Shown: positions 17,107 to 26,452 of the stretch, piece after piece
How the letters are laid out: each line of letters begins with the position of its first letter
Numbering within the stretch: the first letter of the stretch is position 1
Notes under the pieces: model-generated
The model's database searches: none
What the model was told of the DNA's origin: nothing
The model's input: the letters and a program-made list of their open reading frames with translations, nothing else
Program-made: the position numbers and the translations under genes
NCBI RefSeq assembly: GCF_030123405.1
Contig: NZ_CP126110.1
Coordinates: 5,332,001-5,396,000, forward strand
Direction of reading: 5' to 3'
DNA from: Neobacillus sp. WH10
GTDB taxonomy: Bacteria > Bacillota > Bacilli > Bacillales > Cytobacillaceae
Length of the DNA stretch: 64,000 nucleotides

Positions 17107-18206
17107 TAGCCGTCCACCTCCCCAAGGACAATATCAATTGCCCCTAAAATAGCTATCAGATTTGCAATATTTTCGCCTACTAATAATTTCGGGAGAATTT
17201 GCAGATTATAGAATGATGGTCTTCTAAACTTTAAGCGATACGGTTCTTTTTTACCGTCGCTGGCAATAAAGCAGCCAATTTCTCCACGTGGTGATTCGGT
17301 TCTGACATATGCTTCACCTTTTGGTGCCTTAATGATTTTCGGCACCTTAGCAAGAATGTCTCCCTCAGCAGGGAATTGTTCAACAGCCTGCTCAAGGATT
17401 TTCAGCGATTCTTCTATCTCAGTAAGACGGAGATTATAGCGTGCTAAGCAATCGCCGTCCTCCGATGTCGGAACATCAAAATCAAAACGGTTGTAAATCG
17501 AATACGGCTCATCTTTACGAAGATCCCATTTTACCCCTGTACAGCGCAGATTTGGCCCGCTGAGTGAATAGTGGATGGCTTCTTCTTTTGTATATCTGCC
17601 AATACCCTTTACCCTGTCCAAAAAGATTTCATTTCCGCTGACAAGCTGATGGTAGCCTGCAAGCTGTTCGCGCATATATGGGATAAAATCTCTTACCTTT
17701 TCAATCCAGCCTTCAGGTGCATCCCACTTCACACCGCCAACACGCATATAGTTGAACGTCAAACGTGCACCCGATAATTCGTTCAGCATATTGATAATCA
17801 TTTCTCGGTCACGGAAGGCATAGATGAATGGGCTTGTCGCCCCAAGGTCAAGGATGTATGTGCCCCATGCAACAAGGTGGCTGGCAATTCGTCCAAGCTC
17901 CATGGCTATTACGCGCAGGAAGTCCGCACGTTCCGGCACTTGAATCCCCATCATCGTTTCGACAGCATGACAAATCACGTAGTTGTTGGTCATCGCTGAC
18001 AGATAGTCCATCCGGTCCGTATAAGGAATAATCTGTGTATACTGCAGGTTCTCTGCCAATTTTTCTGTTCCGCGGTGTAAATAACCGATGACAGGCGTTG
18101 CTTCGGTTATGATTTCTCCATCAATTTTAATTACAAGCCGGAATACTCCGTGCGTACTAGGATGCTGTGGACCGACGTTTAGTAACATTTCTTCTGTTCT
18201 GATCAT
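17106..18206 (-). CDS. nuoD: Complex I subunit D, 49 kDa-type quinone-site subunit
   Basis: Peripheral-arm subunit related to the large subunit of NiFe hydrogenases; it forms the quinone site with NuoB. The 366-residue protein opens with MLLNVGPQHPSTHGVFRL, whose His-Pro loop lines the quinone site, followed by GYLHRGTEKLAE. The hydrogenase metal cysteines are absent, as expected for complex I. It follows nuoC by 3 bp and is not fused to it. Confidence 0.96.
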   Translation of the reverse strand: MIRTEEMLLNVGPQHPSTHGVFRLVIKIDGEIITEATPVIGYLHRGTEKLAENLQYTQIIPYTDRMDYLSAMTNNYVICHAVETMMGIQVPERADFLRVIAMELGRIASHLVAWGTYILDLGATSPFIYAFRDREMIINMLNELSGARLTFNYMRVGGVKWDAPEGWIEKVRDFIPYMREQLAGYHQLVSGNEIFLDRVKGIGRYTKEEAIHYSLSGPNLRCTGVKWDLRKDEPYSIYNRFDFDVPTSEDGDCLARYNLRLTEIEESLKILEQAVEQFPAEGDILAKVPKIIKAPKGEAYVRTESPRGEIGCFIASDGKKEPYRLKFRRPSFYNLQILPKLLVGENIANLIAILGAIDIVLGEVDG

Positions 18207-18209
18207 TGG

Positions 18210-19601
18210 CTACACCTCCACATCATACTGTTCATAGTCTTTACGCAGTGGATGGCCAACCCAATCTTCTCCAAGCAAAATCCGATGCAAATTCGGATGT
18301 CCTGTAAACTTTATTCCAAGTAAATCATATGCTTCACACTCAGGCCAGTTCGCTCCGGCCCAAATTGGCTGCAAGGACTCGATTGTTGGTTCATCGCGGT
18401 CAATCTTCACTTTTAATGAAACCGATTGCCGGTTTTTGTATGAGTACAAGTGAACATACACTTCCATATGTGTTTCATAATCCGTTCCATGCAGCTCAGA
18501 TAGATAGTCAAACCCGAGAAGCTCATTATATTTTAAAAATTGAGCTAACTTAAAATATGTATCATGCTTCGCCACAAGTGTCGGAACATCTTTGGATAGT
18601 TTATTAATATAAGAATCTTCTAAAACATCTGAACCTAGGTTTTCTGCAATCACTTTTACATACTTATCTAAGTATGGCTGATTTGGTGATGGCGCTGCGG
18701 TTTGGGCTTCGGCTGCAGCTGTATCGCCGGCTTTTGTGGATCCGGCTGCCTTCGCCTTCGCTGCTGCCGCTGCCTTTGCTTTGGCCTTGGCTGCTGCAAT
18801 TGCTTTCGCTTTTTCATCATCGCCACCTGCGGATGCGTCCGATCCTGCTCCAGCTGCTTTCGCCTTGGCTGCTGCCGCCGCCTTCGCCTTCGCTGCCGCT
18901 GCTGCCTTCGCTTTGGCTGCTGCCGCTGCTTTCGCTTTCGCATCGTCACCTGCTGGGGCATCGTCGCCTGTTCCAGTTGCTTGATCTGAGCTACCCGCTT
19001 GTTCCATTGCCTTCCGTTTTGCTGCTGCCGCTGCTTTCGCCTTCGCTACTGCTGCTGCTTTTTTCTTCGCTAAGTCGTCAGCATCGCTGCCTGCAGCAGA
19101 ATCGGTTTCTGATGCCGGGGCCTCATCGCTCGCTGGGGAATTTCCTCCAGCCAGTTCCATTGCCTTCCGTTTCGCTGCTGCCGCTGCTTTTGCTTTCGCT
19201 ACCGCTGCTGCTTTTTTCTTCGCTAAGTCGTCTGCATCGCTTGCAGACTGGGCTTCCTCTGCTGCTGGTGTAGCTTCTGCCGCTAGCTCTGAGGCAGGTA
19301 CGGCCGATTCTGAGGAAGGTTCCTCGCTAATGCCTTCCCTTTTCTTCTTTGCCAGTGCCGCTGCCTTAGCTTTCGCTGCCGCAGCTGCCTTTTTCTTCGC
19401 CAAGTCAGCATCATCTCCAGCAGACGGGGCCTGTGGTGCATCCTCGGCCGGCGTTTCAACCTTTTTCGGCTCGGCCGGCATCTCATCCTGCTTCGGCAAA
19501 GCTTCGCCTGCTTCCTTTGCCTTACGCTTTGCTAACGCCGCAGCTTTGGCCTTTTCAGCGGCTTCTCTCTTTAATTGTTCGAGATCTTTTTCCCCGCTCA
19601 T
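18210..19601 (-). CDS. nuoC: Complex I subunit C with long Ala/Lys-rich N-terminal extension
   Basis: NuoC (30 kDa-type) is a structural subunit of the peripheral arm. The conserved domain occupies only the last 160 residues of 463, ending with the signature PECEAYDLLGIKFTGHPNLHRILL. The first 300 residues are low complexity, dominated by repeated KAKAAAAAKAKAA and DLAKKKAAA blocks separated by acidic Pro/Ser-rich spacers. Such tails are known on NuoC of several Bacillus species but have no known role. They could form long charged helices. High GC across this stretch reflects alanine codons. Length probably varies between strains. Confidence 0.93.
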   Translation of the reverse strand: MSGEKDLEQLKREAAEKAKAAALAKRKAKEAGEALPKQDEMPAEPKKVETPAEDAPQAPSAGDDADLAKKKAAAAAKAKAAALAKKKREGISEEPSSESAVPASELAAEATPAAEEAQSASDADDLAKKKAAAVAKAKAAAAAKRKAMELAGGNSPASDEAPASETDSAAGSDADDLAKKKAAAVAKAKAAAAAKRKAMEQAGSSDQATGTGDDAPAGDDAKAKAAAAAKAKAAAAAKAKAAAAAKAKAAGAGSDASAGGDDEKAKAIAAAKAKAKAAAAAKAKAAGSTKAGDTAAAEAQTAAPSPNQPYLDKYVKVIAENLGSDVLEDSYINKLSKDVPTLVAKHDTYFKLAQFLKYNELLGFDYLSELHGTDYETHMEVYVHLYSYKNRQSVSLKVKIDRDEPTIESLQPIWAGANWPECEAYDLLGIKFTGHPNLHRILLGEDWVGHPLRKDYEQYDVEV

Positions 19602-19604
19602 TGA

Positions 19605-20117
19605 TTAAATCACCTTCTTCCCTGTCTTCGCTTCATAACGAATTTTTCCTTTTAATTTATTAATTCCATAAATTAATGCAGCCGGGTTTGGCGGGCATCC
19701 AGGAATATATACATCAACAGGTACGATTTGGTCGACACCCTTCACAACGGCATAAGATTTGACATACGGACCTCCGGCAGTCGCACAAGACCCCATTGCA
19801 ATGACCCATTTTGGCTCCGGCATTTGATCATACAAACGGCGTAATATTGGCGCCATTTTCTTTGTCACCGTACCAGATACAATCATACAATCCGATTGTC
19901 TTGGTGATGTCCGGAAAAACGATCCAAAACGGTCGAGGTCATAGTTCGCTCCCCCAACACCCATCATTTCAATCGCACAACAAGCCAGACCAAATGTCAT
20001 TGGCCACAAGGAATTACTTCGTGCCCAACCCTTAATTTGCTCCAGCGTTGCAAAAAATACATTTCTTTCTAACTCTTTCATTTCCTCAGGTGTTAAATCT
20101 TCTAGTTTTAGATCCAT
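19605..20117 (-). CDS. nuoB: Complex I subunit B, [4Fe-4S] cluster N2
   Basis: Carries the terminal cluster N2 that reduces quinone. The cluster cysteines are in ACCAIEMMG, GSCATAGG and PGCPPNP, all present. I place the start at the ATG at 20117 (170 residues, MDLKLEDL), with AGAAGGTG upstream, although seven upstream codons are open. The start overlaps the end of nuoA by 10 bp. Confidence 0.96.
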   Translation of the reverse strand: MDLKLEDLTPEEMKELERNVFFATLEQIKGWARSNSLWPMTFGLACCAIEMMGVGGANYDLDRFGSFFRTSPRQSDCMIVSGTVTKKMAPILRRLYDQMPEPKWVIAMGSCATAGGPYVKSYAVVKGVDQIVPVDVYIPGCPPNPAALIYGINKLKGKIRYEAKTGKKVI

Positions 20118-20482
20118 CGTAGCACCTTCTTTTTCCAAGCATACGCTAGGCCAATTATCAGCATCGCTACGAAAATTAACATTTCGACGAGAGCAAAAAT
20201 GCCTAGTTTATCATAAGCGACAGCCCATGGATATAAAAACACCGTTTCTACATCAAAAATAACAAACATTAAGGCAAAAATATAATAGCGGACATTGAAC
20301 TGTACACGGGAATCGTGAAATGGCTCAATACCGCTCTCATATGTGGTATTCTTCGCATCACTAGGCATATGCGGACGCAGAAGTTTCCCCAAATATAACG
20401 CCACCACAGGCAGCAGCACTCCAAGACATAGAAACACAAAAACTATCAGATAATTATTCTGATATACATTTAGAAGTTCCAT
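20108..20482 (-). CDS. nuoA: Complex I membrane subunit A, first gene of operon
   Basis: Three-helix membrane subunit at the quinone-site end of the membrane arm, 124 residues. The start at 20482 (MELLNVYQN) is decided by GGAGGGG six bases upstream; the two earlier in-frame ATGs overlap that ribosome site. The conserved loop YESGIEPFHDSRVQFNVRYY and FDVETVFLYPWA are intact. A good SigA promoter lies 57 bp upstream. Confidence 0.95.
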   Translation of the reverse strand: MELLNVYQNNYLIVFVFLCLGVLLPVVALYLGKLLRPHMPSDAKNTTYESGIEPFHDSRVQFNVRYYIFALMFVIFDVETVFLYPWAVAYDKLGIFALVEMLIFVAMLIIGLAYAWKKKVLRWI

Positions 20483-20538
20483 GTCCATCCCCTCCAATGT
20501 TGTAAATTTTCATACTAATGAATATTGTAACCGAATTC

Positions 20539-20567
20539 ATTATAGCATTGTTACAAACTTGTGTCGA
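20539..20567 (-). promoter_or_regulatory. SigA promoter of the nuo operon
   Basis: On the minus strand TCGACA (20562-20567) is followed after 17 bp by TATAAT (20539-20544). It matches 11 of 12 consensus positions and lies about 60 bp before nuoA. Confidence 0.8.
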
Positions 20568-21307
20568 CAAACCATTTACTTAAAATTGGAATTCTATTTG
20601 CTGCTTAATTTTCCATTTAAAGGCTCGTGGAACTCGTTCTCAAAAAAGACTTAAAATGGAAATTTCGCATGCCTCAGTAACAGAAGAGACGCAGGAATCC
20701 GATAGCATTTGGCATATGGAAAATAGAATCACAATTTACATCATAACTGGGCTGTAGACATGATGTCCCTTCCAGAGCGTTTCCGTAATCTCACTGACAG
20801 GTATCTTGACCCCGCCTCGGAGATAACGCAAGAGCGAACCATACCTATTCATCCTGGTTCTCTCGACTGGGCGTCAGCGAAGGATGCCTTACAAGGATTT
20901 TGTTTCTCAAAACCTCAATGCCCTAATCATTCGACAACAACCCCTATTTAATAACATAACAAGTCAAATTGTCTGTGATAATTGTCATTAAATGTTCACA
21001 TTTTATTATTAACGTGGAAAAATATCATAATAGACTAAACTCCACTACCATCTTCAGTATGTATCAGCTGCAAATATTACCTATATCACTATATTAATCA
21101 TCAAATCTAATTATCAATCTGCCTAGCTATTTCCCCTATCATCATATGCATAAGAGTCCACTTCATGCCGTTTACACCAAAACTAGTCCTTTCCTATCAC
21201 TAAATGGCTCTGAGGAGGACTAGCTAACTAAGTATTTTATAAATCTGGCTATGTTCAAACGTAAACCCTTTTAACATTCCGCTTCTCCCTTCAAAAATTC
21301 TTTTACC
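20568..21307. other. Long intergenic region between nuo and atp operons
   Basis: About 740 bp without a recognisable gene. Around 20760-20945 the composition is richer in G and C than the flanks and a 63-codon frame is open on the plus strand, but it has no ribosome site or familiar sequence. This may be a gene remnant. Confidence 0.4.
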
Positions 21308-21357
21308 AAAAACAAAAACCCCTCCAGGCAGCGCAAATTGTGCTGCCTAAAGGGGTT
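21308..21357 (-). terminator. Intrinsic terminator of the atp operon
   Basis: AACCCCT (21317-21323) pairs with AGGGGTT (21351-21357), with inner GGCAGC/GCTGCC pairing. On the minus strand it ends in TTTTTGTTTTTGG. It lies 20 bp after atpC. Confidence 0.88.
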
Positions 21358-21376
21358 CTTTATTTTACAAAAATCA

Positions 21377-21784
21377 TTAAAATCTTTTTTCCGATACGGC
21401 GAGGCGATTGATGGCACGCTGCAACGCCAGCTCAGCACGTCGGAAATCGATATGCTCGAGTTTCTGTTCATGCATACGCTGCTCTGCACGTTCCTTCGCT
21501 CTTAGGGCACGTTCCACATCAATATCAGATGCTTTCTCTGCCGTTTGGGCAAGAATCGTCACTTGATCAGGACGAACCTCTAAAAATCCACCGCTGACCG
21601 CGATCAATTCCGTCTTACCATCCTTTTTCAGACGAACAGCACCAATTTGGAGCGGAGCCACCATCGGAATGTGTCCAGGTAAAATTCCCAGCTCACCACT
21701 CTGAGCCTTCGTACTAACCATTTCCACATCTGAATCATACACCGGGCCATCGGGAGTAACAACACTGACTTTAATCGTCTTCAT
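21377..21784 (-). CDS. atpC: ATP synthase F1 epsilon subunit
   Basis: Central-stalk subunit that couples rotor and catalytic head and inhibits ATP hydrolysis. The 135-residue protein has the N-terminal beta-sandwich (TPDGPVYDSDVEMVSTKAQSGELGILPGH) and C-terminal two-helix part rich in Arg/Glu. It is the last gene of the operon, 21 bp after atpD. Confidence 0.96.
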   Translation of the reverse strand: MKTIKVSVVTPDGPVYDSDVEMVSTKAQSGELGILPGHIPMVAPLQIGAVRLKKDGKTELIAVSGGFLEVRPDQVTILAQTAEKASDIDVERALRAKERAEQRMHEQKLEHIDFRRAELALQRAINRLAVSEKRF

Positions 21785-21805
21785 TTTTTACCCTCCTGGC
21801 GTACT

Positions 21806-23227
21806 TTACGCTTCTACACCCATGCGTTTTCCAGCCTCAACCACTTCTTCAATGCGGCCGACCAAACGGAACGCATCTTCTGGAAGATGATCATATTTAC
21901 CATCAAGGATATCTTTGAATCCTTTAACAGTTTCTTTTACAGGCACATACGAACCTGGCTGGCCAGTAAACTGCTCAGCAACGTGGAAGTTCTGTGATAA
22001 GAAGAACTGAATACGGCGCGCACGGTGTACGATTAACTTATCATCATCAGAAAGTTCGTCCATACCAAGGATCGCAATGATATCCTGTAATTCACGGTAA
22101 CGCTGAAGCGTTTGTTGTACATTACGAGCTACAGTGTAGTGCTCTTCGCCAACGATTTCTGGTGACAACGCACGAGAAGTTGAAGCAAGAGGATCCACCG
22201 CTGGGTAAATACCCATCTCAGAAAGCTTACGCTCAAGGTTAGTTGTTGCATCTAAGTGAGCGAAAGTAGTCGCCGGAGCCGGGTCAGTGTAGTCATCGGC
22301 TGGTACGTAAATCGCTTGGATCGATGTAACAGAACCTACGTTAGTAGATGTAATACGCTCTTGTAATTTACCCATTTCAGTAGCAAGAGTCGGCTGGTAA
22401 CCTACCGCAGATGGCATACGGCCAAGTAGGGCGGATACCTCAGAACCTGCTTGCGTGAAACGGAAGATGTTATCCATGAAGAAAAGAACGTCCTGTCCTT
22501 GCTCATCACGGAAATATTCAGCCATTGTCAAACCTGTCAAGGCAACACGCATACGTGCACCTGGCGGCTCGTTCATTTGTCCGAATACCATCGCTGTTTT
22601 CTTGATAACGCCTGAATCCGTCATTTCATGGAAAAGGTCGTTACCTTCACGAGTACGCTCACCAACACCGGCGAATACCGAAATACCACCGTGCTCTTGA
22701 GCGATGTTATTGATCAATTCCTGGATTAATACGGTTTTACCTACTCCGGCACCACCAAATAGACCAATCTTACCACCCTTAATATATGGTGCAAGAAGGT
22801 CTACTACCTTAATACCAGTTTCAAGAATTTCTACCTCAGTAGAAAGATTTTCAAATGTTGGCGCTTCGCGGTGAATCGAATCACGGCGGGCACTTGCCGG
22901 TACATCTTCAACAAGGTCAATCGCTTCACCTAATACGTTAAATACACGGCCAAGAGTTACGTCACCAACCGGTACCGAAATTGGCGCACCAGTATCTTCA
23001 ACTTCCAAACCGCGAGTTAAACCGTCAGTAGAAGCCATCGCAATTGTACGAACTGTATCATCACCTAAATGAAGGGCTACTTCAAGGGTTAAGTTGATAT
23101 CAACTTCTGATTCAGTACGCGCTTTACTTACCACTTTTAATGCGTTATAGATCTCAGGCAGCTGACCGTTATCAAACTTGACGTCAACAACCGGACCCAT
23201 AATCTGAAGAACGCGTCCTTTGTTCAT
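21806..23227 (-). CDS. atpD: ATP synthase F1 beta subunit, catalytic
   Basis: Catalytic subunit of the F1 head. The P-loop GGAGVGKT is near residue 157 and the DELSDDDKLIV DELSEED-like segment is close to the C-terminus. I start it at the ATG at 23227 (473 residues, MNKGRVLQI) after AGGAGGG; eleven further upstream codons are open but would overlap that site. Confidence 0.97.
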   Translation of the reverse strand: MNKGRVLQIMGPVVDVKFDNGQLPEIYNALKVVSKARTESEVDINLTLEVALHLGDDTVRTIAMASTDGLTRGLEVEDTGAPISVPVGDVTLGRVFNVLGEAIDLVEDVPASARRDSIHREAPTFENLSTEVEILETGIKVVDLLAPYIKGGKIGLFGGAGVGKTVLIQELINNIAQEHGGISVFAGVGERTREGNDLFHEMTDSGVIKKTAMVFGQMNEPPGARMRVALTGLTMAEYFRDEQGQDVLFFMDNIFRFTQAGSEVSALLGRMPSAVGYQPTLATEMGKLQERITSTNVGSVTSIQAIYVPADDYTDPAPATTFAHLDATTNLERKLSEMGIYPAVDPLASTSRALSPEIVGEEHYTVARNVQQTLQRYRELQDIIAILGMDELSDDDKLIVHRARRIQFFLSQNFHVAEQFTGQPGSYVPVKETVKGFKDILDGKYDHLPEDAFRLVGRIEEVVEAGKRMGVEA

Positions 23228-23397
23228 CGTTTTCCCTCCTAACTTACTCTTTCGATACAAGCCTCATGCATCCGTGCATTTTGCCATTCATTTTTGAATA
23301 GAAGAACTACAATTCACGCACAAGACTCATTTTCGTTTTCACACAGAGCCGGGAACAACCGTATCGTCCCCAATACTCCTACAAACAGATTGTTTAT

Positions 23398-23410
23398 GGT
23401 GTCAGGCACC
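23398..23410. repeat. Dispersed repeat, exact copy, between atpD and atpG
   Basis: GGTGTCAGGCACC lies 15 bp after the atpG stop in the 198-bp gap, an unusually long spacer for this operon. Confidence 0.85.
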
Positions 23411-23425
23411 GAATGGTAATTTTTA

Positions 23426-24283
23426 CTATTCTAGTGCTGCTGCGCCGCCGACGATTTCGGTGATTTCTTGAGTAATCGCTGCTTGACGGGCGCGGTTGTA
23501 GCTTAATGTATAGTCGTTGATTAGTTCTTTCGCATTATCTGTTGCATTTCTCATTGCGGTCATCCGGGCAGCATGCTCACTTGCTTTACTGTCTAATAAA
23601 GCACCGAAAATTAAGCTCTCCGCATATTGTGGCAGGAGAACTTCCAAAATTTCTTCTGCAGATGGCTCAAATTCATAGGAAATGAGCTTGTGAGAAGTGG
23701 ATAAATCCGATAGTGGAAGCAGCTTCTTCTCGGTAACTTCCTGTGAAATCGCACTTAGATAATGACTGTAATAGACATATAGTTCATCGAAAGTGCCGTC
23801 GGCAAACATCCCAACTGTATTGCGGGTCACTTCCTGGATGTCAGCAAAGTTTGGCTGGGCAGGTAGCCCAATCATCTCGAGGACTACATTCATACCGCGC
23901 TTGACAAAAAAGTCGCGGGCCACTCTTCCAATTGCAATGATCGCGAATTCATCATTCGATTTATGACGACTTTGGATTGTTTGATGAACCTTACGAATTA
24001 CGTTGCTGTTGAACGCACCCGCAAGTCCGCTGTCAGAAGTCATAACAATATAACCGGTCTTCTTAACAGGTCGATGTGTCAGCATTGGATGAATTACTCC
24101 GCCAGCACCGATTGCTATCGATGCAGTTACTTCCTGGATTTTTTCCATGTATGGTACGAATGCTTTTGCATTCAACACAGCACGGTTCCATTTAGCGGCA
24201 GAAGTCATTTCCATTGCTTTTGTGATTTGACTCGTCTTTTTCGTTGAATTAATACGATTTTTTATCTCGCGTAATGAAGCCAT
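23426..24283 (-). CDS. atpG: ATP synthase F1 gamma subunit
   Basis: Rotor shaft of F1, 285 residues. Conserved N-terminal coiled-coil (MASLREIKNRINSTKKTSQITKAMEMTSAAK) and C-terminal coiled-coil (MRNATDNAKELINDYTLSYNRARQAAITQEITEIVGGAAAL) are both intact. It follows atpA by 96 bp and has a GAGGGTGGTG ribosome site. Confidence 0.97.
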   Translation of the reverse strand: MASLREIKNRINSTKKTSQITKAMEMTSAAKWNRAVLNAKAFVPYMEKIQEVTASIAIGAGGVIHPMLTHRPVKKTGYIVMTSDSGLAGAFNSNVIRKVHQTIQSRHKSNDEFAIIAIGRVARDFFVKRGMNVVLEMIGLPAQPNFADIQEVTRNTVGMFADGTFDELYVYYSHYLSAISQEVTEKKLLPLSDLSTSHKLISYEFEPSAEEILEVLLPQYAESLIFGALLDSKASEHAARMTAMRNATDNAKELINDYTLSYNRARQAAITQEITEIVGGAAALE

Positions 24284-24379
24284 AGGTTCTCACCACCCTC
24301 ATTCAAAGAATGTGCGGCTATGAGGCGCGTCACCACCGAACGGTGCCGCGCACGTCAATAGCCTTAAATATGTCAGACC

Positions 24380-25891
24380 CTATTTTTCGGAAACTGCAAA
24401 CGTCTTTTTAAAGTCGTTGATTGCAGAAGCCATATCGTCATCAGAAGGAAGATCCTTCGTGTTTGTAATATGGTCTAACAACTCTTTGCGGTTGTGGTCT
24501 AACCAATTATGGAATTCTGATTCAAAGCGGCGAACATCCTCTAATGGAATATCATCAATGAAGCCGCGGGTTAAGGCATATAGGATTGCTACTTGCTTTT
24601 CAACAGCAAGCGGCTTGTGCAAATCTTGTTTTAACACTTCAACAGTACGGGCACCGCGGGCAAGCTTTGCTTGAGTTGCCTTATCAAGGTCAGAACCGAA
24701 CTGAGCGAATGCTTCTAATTCACGGTAGGAAGCAAGGTCAAGACGCAGTGTTCCAGAAACCTTCTTCATCGCCTTAATTTGGGCAGAACCACCTACACGG
24801 GAAACGGAAAGACCTGCATTGATCGCCGGACGAACGCCGGAGAAGAATAGATCTGATTGTAAGAAAATTTGTCCATCTGTGATGGAGATAACGTTTGTTG
24901 GAATATAAGCAGAAACGTCACCTGCTTGTGTTTCAATAAATGGCAGCGCTGTGATGGAACCAGCACCTAGTGAATCGTTAATTTTTGCTGCACGCTCAAG
25001 TAAGCGGGAGTGCAAGTAGAATACATCCCCTGGATATGCCTCACGACCTGGAGGACGACGAAGCAATAATGAAAGCTCACGGTATGCAGCCGCTTGTTTT
25101 GACAAGTCATCGTATACGATTAATACGTGTTTGCCATTGTACATAAATTCTTCACCCATCGCAACGCCCGCATATGGTGCTAAGAATAGCAATGGAGCTG
25201 GTTGTGATGCAGAAGCTGTTACAACGATTGAGTATTCTAATGCGCCATATTTACGAAGCGTTTCAACTGCAGTACGTACAGTTGATTCCTTCTGACCGAT
25301 GGCAACATAGATACAAATCATGTCTTGACCCTTTTGGTTCAAAATGGTATCGATAGCAACAGATGTTTTACCTGTTTGACGGTCACCAATGATTAACTCA
25401 CGTTGACCACGGCCGATTGGCACAAGGGCGTCAATCGCTTTAATACCAGTTTGTAACGGCTCATGAACGGATTTACGAGCCATAACGCCAGGAGCTACTG
25501 CTTCAACTGGGCGGGTTTTGGTTGTGTTAATTGGACCCATGCCGTCGATCGGCTGACCTAGTGGGTTTACAACGCGTCCGATTAAGGCTTCACCAACGGG
25601 AACCTCCATGATGCGGCCTGTACGGCGAACCTCGTCACCTTCACGAATTTCGGTGAAAGGTCCAAGGATGATAATACCGACGTTATTTTCTTCAAGGTTT
25701 TGTGCCATACCCATAACGCCGTTTGAAAATTCAACAAGTTCTCCGGCCATACAATTGTCAAGGCCGTGAACACGAGCGATACCGTCACCAACAGAGATAA
25801 CTGTACCGACATCAGTCACTTGAATTTCTGCCTGATAGTTTTCAATCTGCTTTTTTATCAGGGCACTGATTTCTTCAGCTTTGATGCTCAT
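24380..25891 (-). CDS. atpA: ATP synthase F1 alpha subunit
   Basis: Regulatory nucleotide-binding subunit of the F1 head, 503 residues from the ATG at 25891 (MSIKAEEIS). The P-loop GDRQTGKT lies near residue 169. A GTG three codons further upstream sits within the ribosome site and is unlikely to be used. It follows atpH by 24 bp. Confidence 0.97.
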   Translation of the reverse strand: MSIKAEEISALIKKQIENYQAEIQVTDVGTVISVGDGIARVHGLDNCMAGELVEFSNGVMGMAQNLEENNVGIIILGPFTEIREGDEVRRTGRIMEVPVGEALIGRVVNPLGQPIDGMGPINTTKTRPVEAVAPGVMARKSVHEPLQTGIKAIDALVPIGRGQRELIIGDRQTGKTSVAIDTILNQKGQDMICIYVAIGQKESTVRTAVETLRKYGALEYSIVVTASASQPAPLLFLAPYAGVAMGEEFMYNGKHVLIVYDDLSKQAAAYRELSLLLRRPPGREAYPGDVFYLHSRLLERAAKINDSLGAGSITALPFIETQAGDVSAYIPTNVISITDGQIFLQSDLFFSGVRPAINAGLSVSRVGGSAQIKAMKKVSGTLRLDLASYRELEAFAQFGSDLDKATQAKLARGARTVEVLKQDLHKPLAVEKQVAILYALTRGFIDDIPLEDVRRFESEFHNWLDHNRKELLDHITNTKDLPSDDDMASAINDFKKTFAVSEK

Positions 25892-25915
25892 GAGTTTCAC
25901 CCCTATCTACAAATC

Positions 25916-26452
25916 TTAGCTTAACAATTTACGTTCTAAACGATCGAGCTTGCCGCGCAAGCTGCCGTCATAAATACGGTTTCCAATGCGAAGCTTTACG
26001 CCTCCAAGCAAATTGGAATCCACAATATTTTCAATTCTTAGTGATTTCTTGCCGACTTTTGCAGCAAATACAGAAGATAATGCGTTACGCTCAGCATCTG
26101 TTAAGTCACGTGTACTTGTGACTTCGGCTTCAGCAATCCCCATTTCTTCATTTGCCAGTTCAAAAAATTCATTTGCCACGCCCGCAATTTGGTCCTCGCG
26201 GTGACGTTCGATTAAAATCATCAGTGTATTGCGTACATATACACTCACTGAAGCAAAAGCCTGTGCGATAATCTCCTTTTTCTTTTCAATCGAAAGCTTA
26301 GAAGATTTCAAAACAGCTTTTAATTCAGGGTTGTAAAGTACAACTTCCTTCACTACACGAAGTTCTTCTTCTATTACTCCAAGAAGCTGCTGTTCTTTCG
26401 CAATTTGAAAAAGAGCCAACGCGTAGCGTTTTGCTACCATAGAGCTACTCAT
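25916..26452 (-). CDS. atpH: ATP synthase F1 delta subunit
   Basis: Connects the F1 head to the peripheral stalk. The 178-residue product has the usual N-terminal helical bundle (MVAKRYALALFQIAKEQ) and the C-terminal signature RIGNRIYDGSLRGKLDRL. Its start overlaps the atpF stop by 4 bp, behind AGGAGAAGG. Confidence 0.95.
   Translation of the reverse strand: MSSSMVAKRYALALFQIAKEQQLLGVIEEELRVVKEVVLYNPELKAVLKSSKLSIEKKKEIIAQAFASVSVYVRNTLMILIERHREDQIAGVANEFFELANEEMGIAEAEVTSTRDLTDAERNALSSVFAAKVGKKSLRIENIVDSNLLGGVKLRIGNRIYDGSLRGKLDRLERKLLS

Noticed and set aside
18674..19273. Plus-strand frames opposite the NuoC extension
   Set aside because: Leu/Pro-rich or Ala-rich antisense products of the low-complexity codons; NuoC itself is clearly coding on the minus strand.
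20760..20951. 63-codon plus-strand frame in the nuo-atp gap
   Set aside because: No ribosome site or recognisable family; kept only as a composition anomaly.
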